Shown here in pieces: positions 1 through 11,290 of a stretch of DNA of 64,000 bases. Origin of the DNA: Larus michahellis (Eukaryota > Chordata > Aves > Charadriiformes > Laridae); NCBI RefSeq assembly GCF_964199755.1, contig NC_133901.1, positions 21,795,583 to 21,859,582 on the forward strand. Reading direction: 5' to 3'. The translations under genes were made by a program, and so were the position numbers. Positions within the stretch are counted from its first letter, which is position 1. The number at the start of each line of letters is the position of its first letter. The notes beneath the pieces are model-generated. The model was not told the origin of the DNA. It made no database searches and saw only the letters and a program-made list of their open reading frames with translations.

Positions 1-682
1 GTTTGAGGTCAGTAAAACTGTACCCATTTACATCAGTAAAGAATCTGGCATTTGGCTCTGTTTAAGCCAGTGTAGATAAACATTGCATTACATCTTTTTT
101 TTTTTTATCAGCTCGCATGTGACACATGCAATTCTATAAAGTCATTAGTAACTAGTTTTTAAAACCACCACAATCTTCCCCCCCTAATTTAATGGTACTG
201 TGATTTTTTTCAAATGTTCACATTCAACAATTGTTCAAATGTTCATGAAATTAGTTACTAAATTATTGCACTGTTAAAAGAAGTAATGTTAATATTGTAG
301 CGATGTATGATTGTTTCGATCATACCTTATATTTTATAATAACTTATTATAATGTTTGGATTAGTTCTGAACTATGAGGGCTAAAGAGCCTGACTCTAAA
401 GCATTGCACAGCAAAATGTTTGCAAAATGTCTCCACATATTTCCTGCGCTAAAATAGCTCTGTGATTTATCCACTGGCATTAGAGCTTGAGAGACAGCCT
501 GAAAAATAGGAACGCTGAGCAGCAGAAATGAGCCGAGGCGAGTCTGCTGTGTGCTTCTGCCGTTTGGAGGGGAGAACTCTGGTTTTGGCTTTGGGGGGTT
601 AATCCAACGTGATGTAGCCTGCAGAGGTACCACTGTCTCTCTCTCAACTCCGCAGAACAAAGGCCCCATTGTGCTCAGAAAG
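1..682. other. Unassigned AT-rich DNA, left edge
   Basis: No exon or RNA gene is recognised here. The first 60 bases (a TTTACATCAGT-like stretch followed by GAATCTGGC) loosely resemble an old amniote repeat seen in turtles and birds, but the match is too weak to call. A 171-codon minus-strand open frame (361-876) runs across this stretch and the hairpin repeat that follows. It has no recognisable domain, and part of it is simply the translation of that repeat. Confidence 0.5.
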
Positions 683-752
683 GGCCTGATCCAGTTCAGA
701 CTGAAGGCGGTGGGGGTTTTTCCATCGACTTCAGTGAACTTTGGATCAGACC
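683..752. repeat. Hairpin-forming ancient amniote repeat
   Basis: The left arm (683-707, starting GGCCTGATCCA) and the right arm (729-752, ending TTGGATCAGACC) are imperfect reverse complements of about 24 bases, with a spacer of about 20 bases. The wording of both arms and the loop (TTTTTCCATCGACTTCAGTG) resembles a widespread amniote repeat that reads 'GATCCAAAGCCCATTGAAGTC ... GACTTCAATGGGCTTTGGATC'. It is probably an old, decayed palindromic, MITE-like element. The inverted arms are seen directly; the family relationship is from memory. Confidence 0.55.
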
Positions 753-839
753 ATATAAAGCTTTTTGGTAGATTTATTCCAAAAGGGGCTGTTTTAAGTT
801 TGAAAGAAGCCAAATTAAGTTTGGCACTTTGCCTGGAAT

Positions 840-1090
840 CACTTGAATCCTGAAACTTTCCAAATGAGACTGACATGCGCGAGTTGTCACATTTTCCATT
901 GCTTTCTCCTTCGTCCTTTTACTTTTGGTATAAATGTATTTGTATCTGTAAAAAACCTGATGTATATAATTCCTAACTTTGAGTTGTATATAATTGTCTC
1001 ATGTATTTAAAGTTTATTGTTTCTACTGGCACTAATTTTTATTTAAATAAAGAAACACGTTTCCTGGAAAAGTTTCCATGTTGGTTCACT
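840..1090 (+). terminator. Candidate 3' UTR end with poly(A) signal
   Basis: This AT-rich stretch looks like the end of a vertebrate 3' UTR. It has two TGTATATAATT-like words near 960-995, a TTTAAAGTTTATTG stretch, and the hexamer AATAAA at 1,046-1,051. A GT-rich stretch (GTTTCCATGTTGGTTC, about 1,070-1,086) follows at the usual spacing for a downstream element. No coding exon is visible to its left, so any parent gene would end here with its stop codon outside the window, or the site is fortuitous. The hexamer and GT-rich stretch are seen; transcription is inference. Confidence 0.3.
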
Positions 1091-1184
1091 ACGTCAAACA
1101 GATTTCCAGTAACGGGACTGTGCAAAATTTCTACAGGATCCTTTTCTTAGCATCTCTTTGAAATGATTCCTTGTGTTTGACAGT

Positions 1185-1352
1185 ACCGCAGCGTTGCGGG
1201 CTGAGCCAGGCGCTCGGGATCCGCCTTGGGTCCATACTGGCTCTTCGGGGCACTGGGCAACTTCCTTGTGCTGGGCTCCTGCCCACGTGCAGGTGGGGTG
1301 CAGGGATGCCCCGAGTCCTCCTGCGAAGAGCTGGCGGTGCTGGCGAGCCATT
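1185..1352. other. Small GC- and CpG-richer patch
   Basis: About 170 bases with roughly ten CpG dinucleotides, well above the surrounding AT-rich DNA. It is open in several frames on both strands, as expected of GC-rich sequence. No protein is recognised in any frame. It is too short for a standard CpG island, but it could be a regulatory patch or an unrecognised repeat. Confidence 0.4.
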
Positions 1353-4189
1353 GGAGAGGCTGGCAAAACTGACAAGATGCTACGAAAGCTTTTTCGATGT
1401 TTATTCAGCCTCTTGAAAAGTCTGCATTTTGAGTTTCGGTTTTAAATTTGCATTGTAGCAAAGAGGGTGAGTTGAGGTTACGGGCAAATATCTGACACAG
1501 GTCTCTGCTCCCACTGGATTTCCAGTACTTGGCCATGGTACGTAGCTGGCTTGGTCACAAGCTCTGACCCTGGGTCTCATTGCTGCTCTGTCATTTCCAG
1601 CATTAGGGATAAGGGGAGGTTTCAGGATTCTGGCTCCCAACGCAGGGTGGAAGCGTTTAGAGGCAACTTTGCACTTCCATATCGCCTTCAAGCTGTGACA
1701 CGTACAGCCTCACAGGCACTGGCCGAGATCTACTTGCCATGGGGTAATTTGAGGTTTGTCTCAAAAATCAGGTTGCTATAAAGTTCTATCTGCTTACTTT
1801 CCCACAAAGCCTGTTCCCCTCTGCTCTGCTCTCTTCAGTCTCTCCCTATTAAATAATTCTGGGGCCTGTTCACAAGCTTCTGTGGACCTAAAGCTGCCCA
1901 TCAGCAGGACTGCGTTTCCCTCCAGCAATGTAATCTCCCAGGACACCCACAGTGTCCTGGAATAGCGGGTCAGTAATGTTGCATCTTCCACATTTACCCA
2001 TGCCACTGTCTCAGTGTTTCAGTGTTTCCATTGCCACTATAATGAATCAAGAGACTTCTGACAGCACTGGTGATAAGAAGGAAAAACAGAACAAAATGTA
2101 AATTACAGCTCTGCTTTGTGGATCAAAAATGCTAGCTTATTCCAGTGATTTCTTGCGTTAAATTGAGCTGTTAGAAAGGGAAACACTGTGTGCTTTGGGG
2201 TCTATTTACACTGAAGGGAGCTAGTAAGCACGAAAATGCGGCCACCTTCTTGCAGACTGTCACGGAGCTATCCTCGGCCCATGTGGTGCAAGAAAGTATG
2301 CGTGATAGTTTGGTATGCATTTGTCTTTGTCCAAATTAGCATTTTGATGGCACGGGGGCGGGAAGCAGCAAAAATATATTTTAGCTATAGAAGTTAATTG
2401 GATGTACAACTGAATGCAATGATGCTTTGAAGACAGTCTGGTGACCCAAGACTACCCAGGTAGCTATTGTTCCAAATTAAAAGAAGCATTGTTAACCTTA
2501 AAAAGCTACAGATAGAAGGAAGAAAATTGCTTGTTTCAAAATCCTTTTGACTACTAAGGAGAAAAAGGTAATAATAATTTCTGGGTTTTTTTCCCCCCAA
2601 AATGACAGACATTTCCAGTGTACTTCAGTAGCTGAGTTAGATCAGATTCACAGCTAATAGGTCTTGGCTTGAGGGCAATGATAAATGATTGTAATTTGAC
2701 TGAATGGAGATGATTTTTTTAATAAATTCATTCTTTCTTAAAAGGACACAGCAATTAGGCTCCCATTTCTCGGCAGCGCTACACCTCCATATGTTTGCTG
2801 GAATAGTTAATGCATATCACCTTTGACAGAACAGCAAAAGATGGCCTCACGTGACATGTGTGCATGGTCTGTAGGTCGGACCCACTGTAAATACAAGTGC
2901 CAACTCTGAAGATTATCACGTTGGAATCTGTGATAGCAGCTGGCTGATTTACAATCCTGAACCTGACTGGTGGATCGCGTGCAGACGCACCTGTGAGGTT
3001 ACCCATACCATGGACTGAACCTGATGAATAACGGTAGTGGAAATGCAGAACTCATCTCTTCCCCAGGCACAGGATCTCCCAGGCTCTCCCCGGGCTGCCG
3101 TGCTCTGGACCAGGGAAGGGGTTAACCAGGCAGGGAAGGCTAATGAACAGGAGAGAATCCACTTTCCCAGGACCAGAAGGCAGGTCACAGATCACGGTAA
3201 GTAAGGCCAAGAGCCTTGTGTGTTACAACTCATTGCAAAACTTCTCTCCCCAGCTTGGCCCTCTCACCATGGGTTCCCCTGGCTCTGCCCCTTTCTCAGA
3301 CACGCGCCCACACCTACCCAAATAATCAAATCAGTTCTCACAGGGTTGGAAAGGAAGGAAACGGATAAACTATGACAAGTCATTTCTATTTCTAAGTCCT
3401 CAGTGCATGGTGTTGGACAAGGAGAGGTAGATAGGTGAACTCCCCGAGGACGATGAGCACACAGGTCCCCAGTGCAGACTATCAGGCACTTTTATCACAG
3501 CCATTTGAACCAAGAGAATATTAAACCGGCTGCCTTTAATTTTAATCTAAAAATTTCATGACCTTACAAAGACAGAAGGAGTTCCCACCATGTGATAGAT
3601 AAGCATTCTCAGAGATGCTCAAAGAGGGATGCAGGACAGTATAGTTGGTTGCTCCAGATGCAATTGTGCCAAAGCTGGACCACGGTCTCCTGTGGTTGCC
3701 TGCCTACCTACCTTGCTCACCTTATAACCTTTATGGACCTTGTTGTTCTAGTGGGAAGATTATTTCTCCTTGAATTCACTGTTTAGATTTGAAATATGAG
3801 GTTTGAATCTAAGAGGCATAAAAATTAATAAAATTGTTTAGGCTATTTGTTTTTGAGCACTGATCCTATTTGTCTCTGTGTATTTGGTTGATTTGCTTTT
3901 GTATTCTTTCCATTTTCACACGCTTCTGCAGTTCCTACTGCATACAGCCAAAAATAGCTGCAAGATGAGCTGCCGCCTTAGCGTATTGACACTTCTGTAT
4001 CCATCTCAACAAGGGAAGAAAATGGCAAATAATAAAAAATCAATGAGCACCAGAGTTTTTCAAAGTTTAATTTTGTTTTAGTTCGGGTAGGGTTCCAGTT
4101 TATATTAGGCCAGGTTAGCCTGAGGCTTTTGCTATCTGAATAAGTGACTAAAAGAAGGATAATAAAGGCTATTGAATGGTGTATTACAG
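1353..4189. other. Unassigned non-coding DNA
   Basis: Nothing recognisable in about 2.8 kb. Open frames are short (under 100 codons), lie on both strands and have no domain signature. The AT-rich portion around 2,640-2,770 contains homeodomain-like words (AATTAG, AATAAATTC) but no firm feature. Confidence 0.6.
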
Positions 4190-4280
4190 GCTGCAATTCC
4201 CATCTCTCTCCCTGAGTAATCTGTTTAACTGTCCCGTGCTTCACTTGATTATCAGATGATGCTACTTACATTCCTATCTG
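4190..4280 (+). repeat. Possible MIR-like SINE remnant
   Basis: The order of words follows the body of MIR-type SINEs on the plus strand. A CAATTCCCATCTCTC piece resembles the tRNA-related 'caattcccagctctgcc' part. Then come TCTGTTTAACTGTCCCGTGC and ATCAGATGATGCTACTTACA, resembling the conserved core and the 'gataatgatacttac' stretch after it. It is heavily decayed, so it may be a chance match. Confidence 0.35.
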
Positions 4281-4840
4281 TGAGAATTTGATGTGTTCTT
4301 GACAGACATGAAATGCTTGTGATTCTCGGATGACAGGTGTGGTATAAATAAAAAGCTTTTGCCCACCTAGGAACAACAAACTTTTTTGCTCCCCTTTATA
4401 CTGTTAAATGCTAGAGTAGCCACCGGCAACAAATGACAATTGCTAGCATCTGTGACTACCTGGAAGAATGCAGCTCACCCCACTGGACCTCCTCAGGTGG
4501 GCAGAGGCCATGTAACATGCCCTTTTTGCTTGGCTGATACGAGAGAGGAGGTGCTGGTGAGCTGGGCAGTCAGTAGCCCTGGCGTGTGGGAGACTAAATT
4601 CAGTTTCCTCTTCTGCTCCAGGCTCACTGTGGTACTCTGGAAAATTACTTGCTTTGGCTACGACTCTCATTTATAAGCTGTAAAGAAGAGCACATCTTCG
4701 CTGCCTAAGGCTGATGTGAGGATAACTGCGCTGAGAATCTCAGGGTGCTGAGCTCTGACGGAAAGTGAGAAAAGACAGATGATTTGCAACTCTGTGTACT
4801 CGGAGAAGGAACCACAAAATTAAAGAACTTCCTCTGGTGT

Positions 4841-4860
4841 CCCCAGCTGTTTAGCTGGGG
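4841..4860. repeat. Short perfect hairpin
   Basis: CCCCAGCT and AGCTGGGG pair around a four-base loop (GTTT). The stem can extend outward (CTGG/CCAG) across a three-base bulge. No function is implied by context. Confidence 0.5.
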
Positions 4861-6320
4861 CCAGCGTGTGATGCCTCCATCCCCTGCAGCTTACCCATGA
4901 ACGCTGGGACTGGAGCAAGCCTGCCGTGGTGCTGGTCCCCAGCCTAGCTCTCTCTGGGACAGCTGCGTCTCATCCCGGCAATGGAAACGTTAGCTGAACA
5001 GTGCAGGCCAGAGGATGTGAGATGTTCACAAGAGGTTTTGAATCCCGTCCTAGAGAATACACAAAAGACCAGTCTTTCCTTCTTTTCCGGAGGAAATGTA
5101 AACCGTGCGCCTCTAAGGATGTATATCCCCCTTCTCTCTCTTCAGAACACAATAAACTGATCAAGCAGGGTTTCCTGTAAAAGAGAAAAAGCACTGCCGC
5201 TACTATTTTTTAATAATAGGTATGGAGCTATGCAGTGGCGGACAGACTATCCTTGAACGTTACACAGACAAGCCCCAGTGGTGCCTCTTTCAAGCCCTTA
5301 ATGGAGTACCCTCTCATCATATGCCTTAAAAATACTTGATGCTACAAAATGACCCTTTGCTACTGCCGATCCTGTCAGCAACAGCAGGCTAATGAGTGTC
5401 AGTAATTGCTTTCCAGCGTGCTAGCGCCATGCTTCTGCCACACTGGGAAGCAGGGAAGACTCGACACTTGCAGAGGCATGGAGTGGTGCTGGGACTGCTG
5501 AAAGCCCGAGCACCACTGGGACATTTCTCCAGATGTGACTTTCCACACACAGCACTACAAGAGAGCACCGTGGGAGGTCCGGGGCTGTGCACGCATCCTG
5601 TTCGTACATGTTAATTTTGCTTGGTTGCACAGGATTTTACACCAAAAGATGCTGATAATGACCTTTATGTTGCTGCTGACTTTGGTTAGATGGGTGAGTG
5701 TTATGCGAGAAATGACAGTGAGACACATGGGCAATGTGATGGTAGCACCTACCCTTATTTACCAAGGAACTGCTCGTTGTGCCATCATCAAAGGACACAG
5801 CAGCAACAGCTCTGTCACATTCTCTCACTAGGGGTCTAGTTGTTCAGTGTTAAACATAATTAACTGAAGTCATATCTAATTAGCTGCTCTTTGGCCAGGA
5901 TGTGCATCTCAGATGGATTCTCACTGTAAATTTTTTTTCTCCTATAGTCATCAAGAATGAAACACCAGATGAAAAAGATTGTGCAGATTGCCTCTGCGGG
6001 GAGCCATCATTAAGGAGGTGCAAATGGCTGCTGACAGAGCTAACTGTCATCGGTGGTCATCGGCCTGCAGTGGCAACCAAAAATGTTGCTGTAGGGCTGG
6101 CTACTCAAGGTTTTTACTGCTTCAGGTGAGCTATAGACACTGTACTTAGTGTTTGGGTGGATATTTACATACTTAGTTATGCGTTACTATTATAATAAAA
6201 CTTACGAAGGGCATTCAAAATATCACAGGATTCTTTTTGTAAGTGAAAATAATTTTTTCCACAGCTTCTCTTCCATGACCTTTACTTCGTCATGTGAAGT
6301 ACTATCATCAGGAACGATGA

Positions 6321-6367
6321 GAACATTATATTCATATGGAAAGAAGGGAACATAACATTCATATGGA
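6321..6367 (+). repeat. Imperfect tandem duplication, period 27
   Basis: The 20-mer beginning GAACATTATATTCATATGG (6,321) recurs at 6,348 as GAACATAACATTCATATGG with two differences. The copies are separated by AAGAAGG. This is a local duplication with no coding context. Confidence 0.6.
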
Positions 6368-7918
6368 ATAGGCAGAGGATAGAGATTAAAAGTGTCCTGT
6401 ATAGGAATATTTGTGAGATACATGTGTGCCAGGGAAGGATCACAGACCTGGGAGTTTAGAGTAAAAGTACTAGACTCCTTGAGTCCTTGTATTTATGATG
6501 TCTAGACAGAGAATGAATTTTCCCTCATTTTTCTGTTGAGACCTCTGCCAGTTTAAACTGGGATAGTCCAATAAATTGACTTCTATCTGTATGTACGTTC
6601 CTGATGTGCCTATTTTCTCCCCCCGACTGCCATTTTTCTACAGGACTGTAGCCCAGGGAAATTGTTTTTTCAGGCCTCTCCTTATCTTCTTTTCCTTTTC
6701 TGCATAAAACACATAGTTTAGGGCACTTAAGTCAGGTTGAACATGATTTTTTTCTGTTCCTTGGTGCTTTCTAATGCTGACTGCTACCATCGCTTTTGAG
6801 TAGCGCAGTACGTGCTTTCCTAACAGCTCTACACAATTCACACACTGACATATGGTTAACATCAATTTTATAGGGGCCTGGAAGCACAAGGGATTGTGTT
6901 AATTTTTCCTGTTATAAAGTGGGGCACAGAATTTGTTACTTCTACTGTGGGTCACTAGTTCAAATGCAAACCCAGGACAGGACTAGCCAAGCTTGATGTG
7001 GGGATTTGATGGCTTTTGCGACACTGGCTCTTTGAGACCGGTACCCTCGACACACCAAAAGGAAGTAGCTTGAAGACAAAGAGGGGACATTTTATGCTTC
7101 TGTCTGCAAAAGCAGCAGCAAGCTTGTAAATCAGGTGATGTGAGTTAGCTAGTGGAATCGCTGGCTGGTGGGGAACTGGTGGACCCCACTTCCCACAAAC
7201 CTCCAAGCCAGGTCTGGTGGGCTGGGGTGAGCAGTGATGAGCACTGACTCTCCCCAGCTGGTGTCTGCTCACCAAAGCATGGTCCCAGGTGGCACCACCC
7301 ACCAAAGGCTCCTGGACCATCAGGGTGGAAGGTACAGAAGGTGACCAGCCCCTTTCTTATGCTGAGTTTGGAGGGGTGGACCTTCTGCTCACAAATGTTA
7401 CAGGCAAAGTGGCATCAGGGTTTGGTGAGGGGAGGCTCCAGGTAGGGTTTGGAGAGATAACCCTGTATGCCCTCATCCCCTCCAAGCCAGGAAGTTGTCT
7501 TCCAAAAACAACGTCACTCCCTTTCACTTTTTTTCTTTTTGTTCCCTCTGGGCTCTGGAAACATGCACTTTATTGCTACACAGCAACTTCCCTGAACTCT
7601 ATCTGGGAGATTAATGGTTTATTGAGGAACAGGCAGGATTTAGATTGTCATCAAGAGACCCATAAAAGCAAGCATGTAAAAAGTGTTATGGAAACAGAGC
7701 GTGGCCCCTTGGAGTTTTCAAGGGTGAAAGCTGGGCTATGCACATGCCCAGCATCCAGCTCCTGCGCCCCTTTGCTGGGAGCGCACGTGGAAGGGCAGTG
7801 GGAGTCATTATTTGTCCTGGAAATTAATGAGTCCCTTGTGATGTAGCTTTAAGTGCACCTTTGCACACAAGCTGATTTTTTTTCCAGGCTAGCTGCTGCT
7901 TTGTTTATGCGTGCACAC

Positions 7919-7933
7919 GTGTGTGTGTGTGTG
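7919..7933. repeat. (GT)n microsatellite
   Basis: A run of about seven GT units, preceded by GCACAC so that the region is also weakly self-complementary. Confidence 0.8.
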
Positions 7934-8788
7934 CATCTTGTACGTCACTGGGAACACATTAATGGCCGTCAGGAACATTTCTTTTGGAATCCTCACAGAT
8001 ATCCCTAGTGATCCAATTTGAAGCACTGCCTGGAAAATGATTAACTCCTCTCTTTGGTCTATAAGGGATAGGATTACACAAATCTGCTCCGCCACTTCGG
8101 GCCACAGCCAGCTCATTCCTGTAGACATCCTCATGTTCCTCTCCAGGGACCTGTGCTTTTAGGGACTCCTGCACGTAAGCTATTGTTGCATCTGAAGGCC
8201 AAACTGTTCCATTTAAGCATGGGTCCATACAAGTGGCTGCACTACAAAGCCCTAGGGAAAGACTGGGTTGTGAGCAGTCAGCTGAGCTGTGACACAGTGA
8301 AAATAGCACCCTGCTCTAACGTCAGCTACTCCCCTCGGCCTCTTTTTTTCCCTGCTCTCCTGATTTTTTTTCATGAGATTTGTTATTGATGATGTCTTTT
8401 GTGTGTGCAAATAATGACTTCATATATACCCCAAGTGTTGTGAGGTGAGCTATGCAGTTAACATGCACAGTTGCTGTCATTGTTCCCCTAATTATTGGAA
8501 ATTGGCTGAAGTTCGCTATTTCCCCATGCAATTGCTGGACCTGAGTGTTAAAGCACAGACAGAGCTGAAAAATGAATGCTAGAGTTGTAATGCCACCGCT
8601 TGCTTGTTTAGGAATGGGCTTCTTTGGTTAAGGGTTTAAAATAGAAGCTCTGAAGATTTGTTAGGACAGCTCATCCTCGCACACGTAACAGTTTGCTCCA
8701 TTCCCTTCAATCCAGCATTTTCCCCCATCGCTCCAGTTCCTATGGACTCCCCTGCCCTCCCCAGCACCACGGATCTCTTTTTGTGTAT

Positions 8789-8931
8789 CATAGAATCACA
8801 GAATGGTTCGGGTTGGAAGGGACCTTAAAGATGATCTAGTTCCACCCCCCTGCCCTGGGCAGGGACATCTCCCACTAGACCAGGCTGCTCACAGCCCCAT
8901 CCAGCCTGGCCTGGAACACCTCCAGGGATGG
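8789..8931 (-). mobile_element. CR1 LINE, 5'-truncated 3' end
   Basis: This is the reverse complement of a CR1 3' terminus. It starts CATAGAATCACAGAATGG (the decayed terminal octamers), then GGGTTGGAAGGGACCTTAAA and GATGATCTAGTTCC. It continues through the CCCTGCCCTGGGCAGGGACA and CCTGGAACACCTCCAGGGATGG words. Only about 143 bp remain, which is typical of CR1 5' truncation during target-primed reverse transcription. The wording resembles the CR1-C/F kind rather than the copies at 38,860 and 53,350. It contains no coding sequence of note. Confidence 0.93.
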
Positions 8932-11213
8932 TAGGAGTAACAGTAAAGCAGTAAAATAAAACCTATTTCTTCATCTTTGTATACTTCTTTTCAAGCCGAT
9001 AAAGGAGCGGCTTTGCTCCCAGCTTATCTCACTGGAGGGGGATCCCCTGTGAATGGCCTTCAGTGGCCCTGGACCCCCGCAGCATTTCAGGCATAACAGT
9101 GGGGTCTCCTCACAACAAACATGGGGTTTTTTTGTCCAATTCACAACCGTTTCCGTGTCTTCAGTCACAGATGACCCCGAGGGGGGTTAAGCTGCAGCTT
9201 GCCTTTAACTTGCCTTTCACCGATGCTTTTTTTTTTTGCACTTTTCTCCTGACTCTGCCCTGGCTCAGCAGGACAGGGACTGGGCCTCCCTGACACCAGG
9301 GCCCTGCGCTGGGGGCTGGGCTGGGGGTCCTGGTGTGCCCCAACACCCCCTTCCACCCACCACGAGGGATGAATCTCTCGGGGATGAAGAAAACCATTAC
9401 AGAGACAAGGGCAGGCACATGTCATGGCCACCCGGTTGTCTCCACGCAGTGTTTCCGTGTGGCCCAACAGCTGTTTTGTTTACGTGCATGAAGCAACTGG
9501 AAGTTACTCAAAAACTGCCTCTTAATTATGCTCATAGACTCTCAGAAGAAGCCGTTGGGTGATAAAAGCCATGAAATGAGAATTACTGCCTCCGAGCAAG
9601 GTTAGTGAGTGGCGTGCACCTTGATGAGGGGCTGCGAGTGCTGCAGAGGGCTCGCAGCCCTACATGGGGTATCTCTGAGAGGTTTTTGTGGTTGGGGGAG
9701 CCTGCACCAGTGGGTTTTGGTTCCACGGCAGCCCCAGTGTCTCCACCTGAGCCTGTTTGTACCGGGGAAGCCCAGGGATGGTGGTGGGCCCGGGGCCATG
9801 GCGAGGGGCAGCGGCGGAGGCCTACCCATGGGGCTGAGGGAAGGTCCCGCCGGGGTGGAAGGCACCATGCAGGCCCATCAGGCTCACCATAAGAATAACA
9901 AACCCTGCAATTTTCTCCATAATCACACCTCTCAGGTTCCATTGCTCACAGCTTTACGCTTTTTCATACCCCTTGAGGCATGTTATTACTCCCCAGCAGC
10001 CACAGCACAGTACACTTTATTGCTTAATTACATATCCCTGCTCTGAGTAACATCTCTGTTTGCTAGGTTCGTCAAGCCCTATTAACCAATAACATTAGCC
10101 TTCCAGCTCTGAAAATCCTGGTGAAATGTGCCCCGACCTGATCTGATGGTTATTTTACCGTTGCTACATCTTTAACACAAATAGTTCCGATGCCCACACC
10201 TCCTTTACAAAGCTGATGTTTTGAAGGCTAAAAATGAATGTGGAGGAGTTTGGTGAATGCGTCCCCCTGTTATTGGGGTTGTACTGCCTGGTGGCCATGC
10301 CTATGGAGGTGGAGGAAGGACATGGCCAGTTTGTGGTGGCAGCGGCAGTGGTCAGAGCCATGGTCTCAATCACGGGCTAATCGAAAGCAACTCCTTCCCA
10401 CAGAGTGAGGCCTGCTTCAACTTTGCCTTGTTGATATTTGTGAAACCTCTAATTAGACACCCTTTCATTTTGCTTTGTGTCTGAGGATGATACCTTGTCA
10501 TCTTTCATTCTCAGGAGTTTTAATATTTCCAATGACTTATGAAAAGGGCAATTCTGTCAGGCATTTTGTGACCTTTAATTTGGGAGAATGTCGTTTCTGA
10601 GGATGACTGCGGTCATTTTGTCTGCTGTGTTCCTCGCAGTGATAATTTTGCAATGATGGCCACTCTTAGAAAACCAGACTACTGCTTTCTAAGTGTGGAC
10701 TAAGGAAGCCCATAGTGTGTTCCTTTCTACCCAACCTGTATAAAAAGAAAACCTTACCTTCTTAAATTTACTATTGTTTAATGCCTACAGTGAGCTACCC
10801 TTAATGAGCTAACTGTTCTGCAAAACCAGAAGAAAAAGTCCTGTTGAATAGTAAGTTTGTTCGGAAAATTATATTTAGGTCATCCCAAAACTATTTATGA
10901 ATTCAGGTCAAATTCTCTAACTAGTCACTCCTGGGATTTTATTTTTTTCCATGATTGGATTTTTCTTCACAGCAATTTTTCCCTTTTACTTAACTCAGGG
11001 GTTAATACATTTGCCCAGAAACTGGGAATCCCTCAGCCAGTTCCAGTCTGTGCTTGGGCGGAGTTAGATAATCCAGTCCCACTGAATTTCCAGCACTTTT
11101 GAGTATCTTAGGAAGAAAGGGCAGTACACCAGCAGTTTTTCCCATTGGACCTGTGTCCCCACAGTATGAAATACGTATTTCCTGATCCGGAGAAAAAGAA
11201 ATGACAAATACTC
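8932..11213. other. Unassigned DNA with GC-rich patches
   Basis: Two GC-rich stretches (about 9,270-9,370, and 9,700-9,870 with CpGs concentrated at 9,755-9,860) give overlapping open frames of 85-145 codons on both strands, rich in Pro, Gly, Ser and Arg. None is recognised; this is the usual artefact of stop-poor GC-rich DNA. The AT-rich part at 10,420-10,640 has a sober, non-repetitive look that could be a conserved non-coding element. No exon is supported. Confidence 0.55.
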
Positions 11214-11290
11214 TCTAGTCCAGTGGTTAGCAAATACGCAGAGGCAAGAAGATACTGGATTTCAGTTCCTGCTCTGGTGACTATAACTTG
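11214..11290 (+). repeat. Possible tRNA-derived SINE head
   Basis: TCTAGTCCAGTGGTTAGCA resembles a tRNA-like A box as found at the start of amniote MIR/tRNA SINEs ('agtggttag' is their hallmark). About 30 bases later GGATTTCAGTTCCTGCTCTG resembles the B box and following 'cctgctctg'. No conserved tail is evident. It is a plausible old SINE remnant, not a functional tRNA gene, because the arms do not pair. Confidence 0.4.

Larger units (their letters stand above)
4281..8788. other. Unassigned non-coding DNA with minor repeats
   Basis: No gene recognised in 4.5 kb. It holds a hairpin at 4,841-4,860 (CCCCAGCT-GTTT-AGCTGGGG, an 8-bp stem), a 27-bp-period duplication at 6,321-6,367 and a short GT run at 7,919-7,933. 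The longest open frame is 185 codons (plus strand, 7,289-7,846). It has no recognisable domain or splice-bounded look and is best treated as chance. Confidence 0.6.

Noticed and set aside
361..876. 171-codon minus-strand open frame
   Set aside because: It runs across the hairpin repeat at 683-752 and matches no protein family I know.
3320..3370. CACAGGGTTGGAAAGGAAGG, reminiscent of a CR1 3' end
   Set aside because: The match stops after about 18 bases and none of the following CR1 words appear.
7289..7846. 185-codon plus-strand open frame
   Set aside because: No recognisable domain, no convincing splice or promoter context, composition changes along its length.
9583..10046. Overlapping 88-145-codon frames on both strands
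   Set aside because: Pro/Gly/Arg-rich translations of GC-rich DNA; few stops are expected there by chance.
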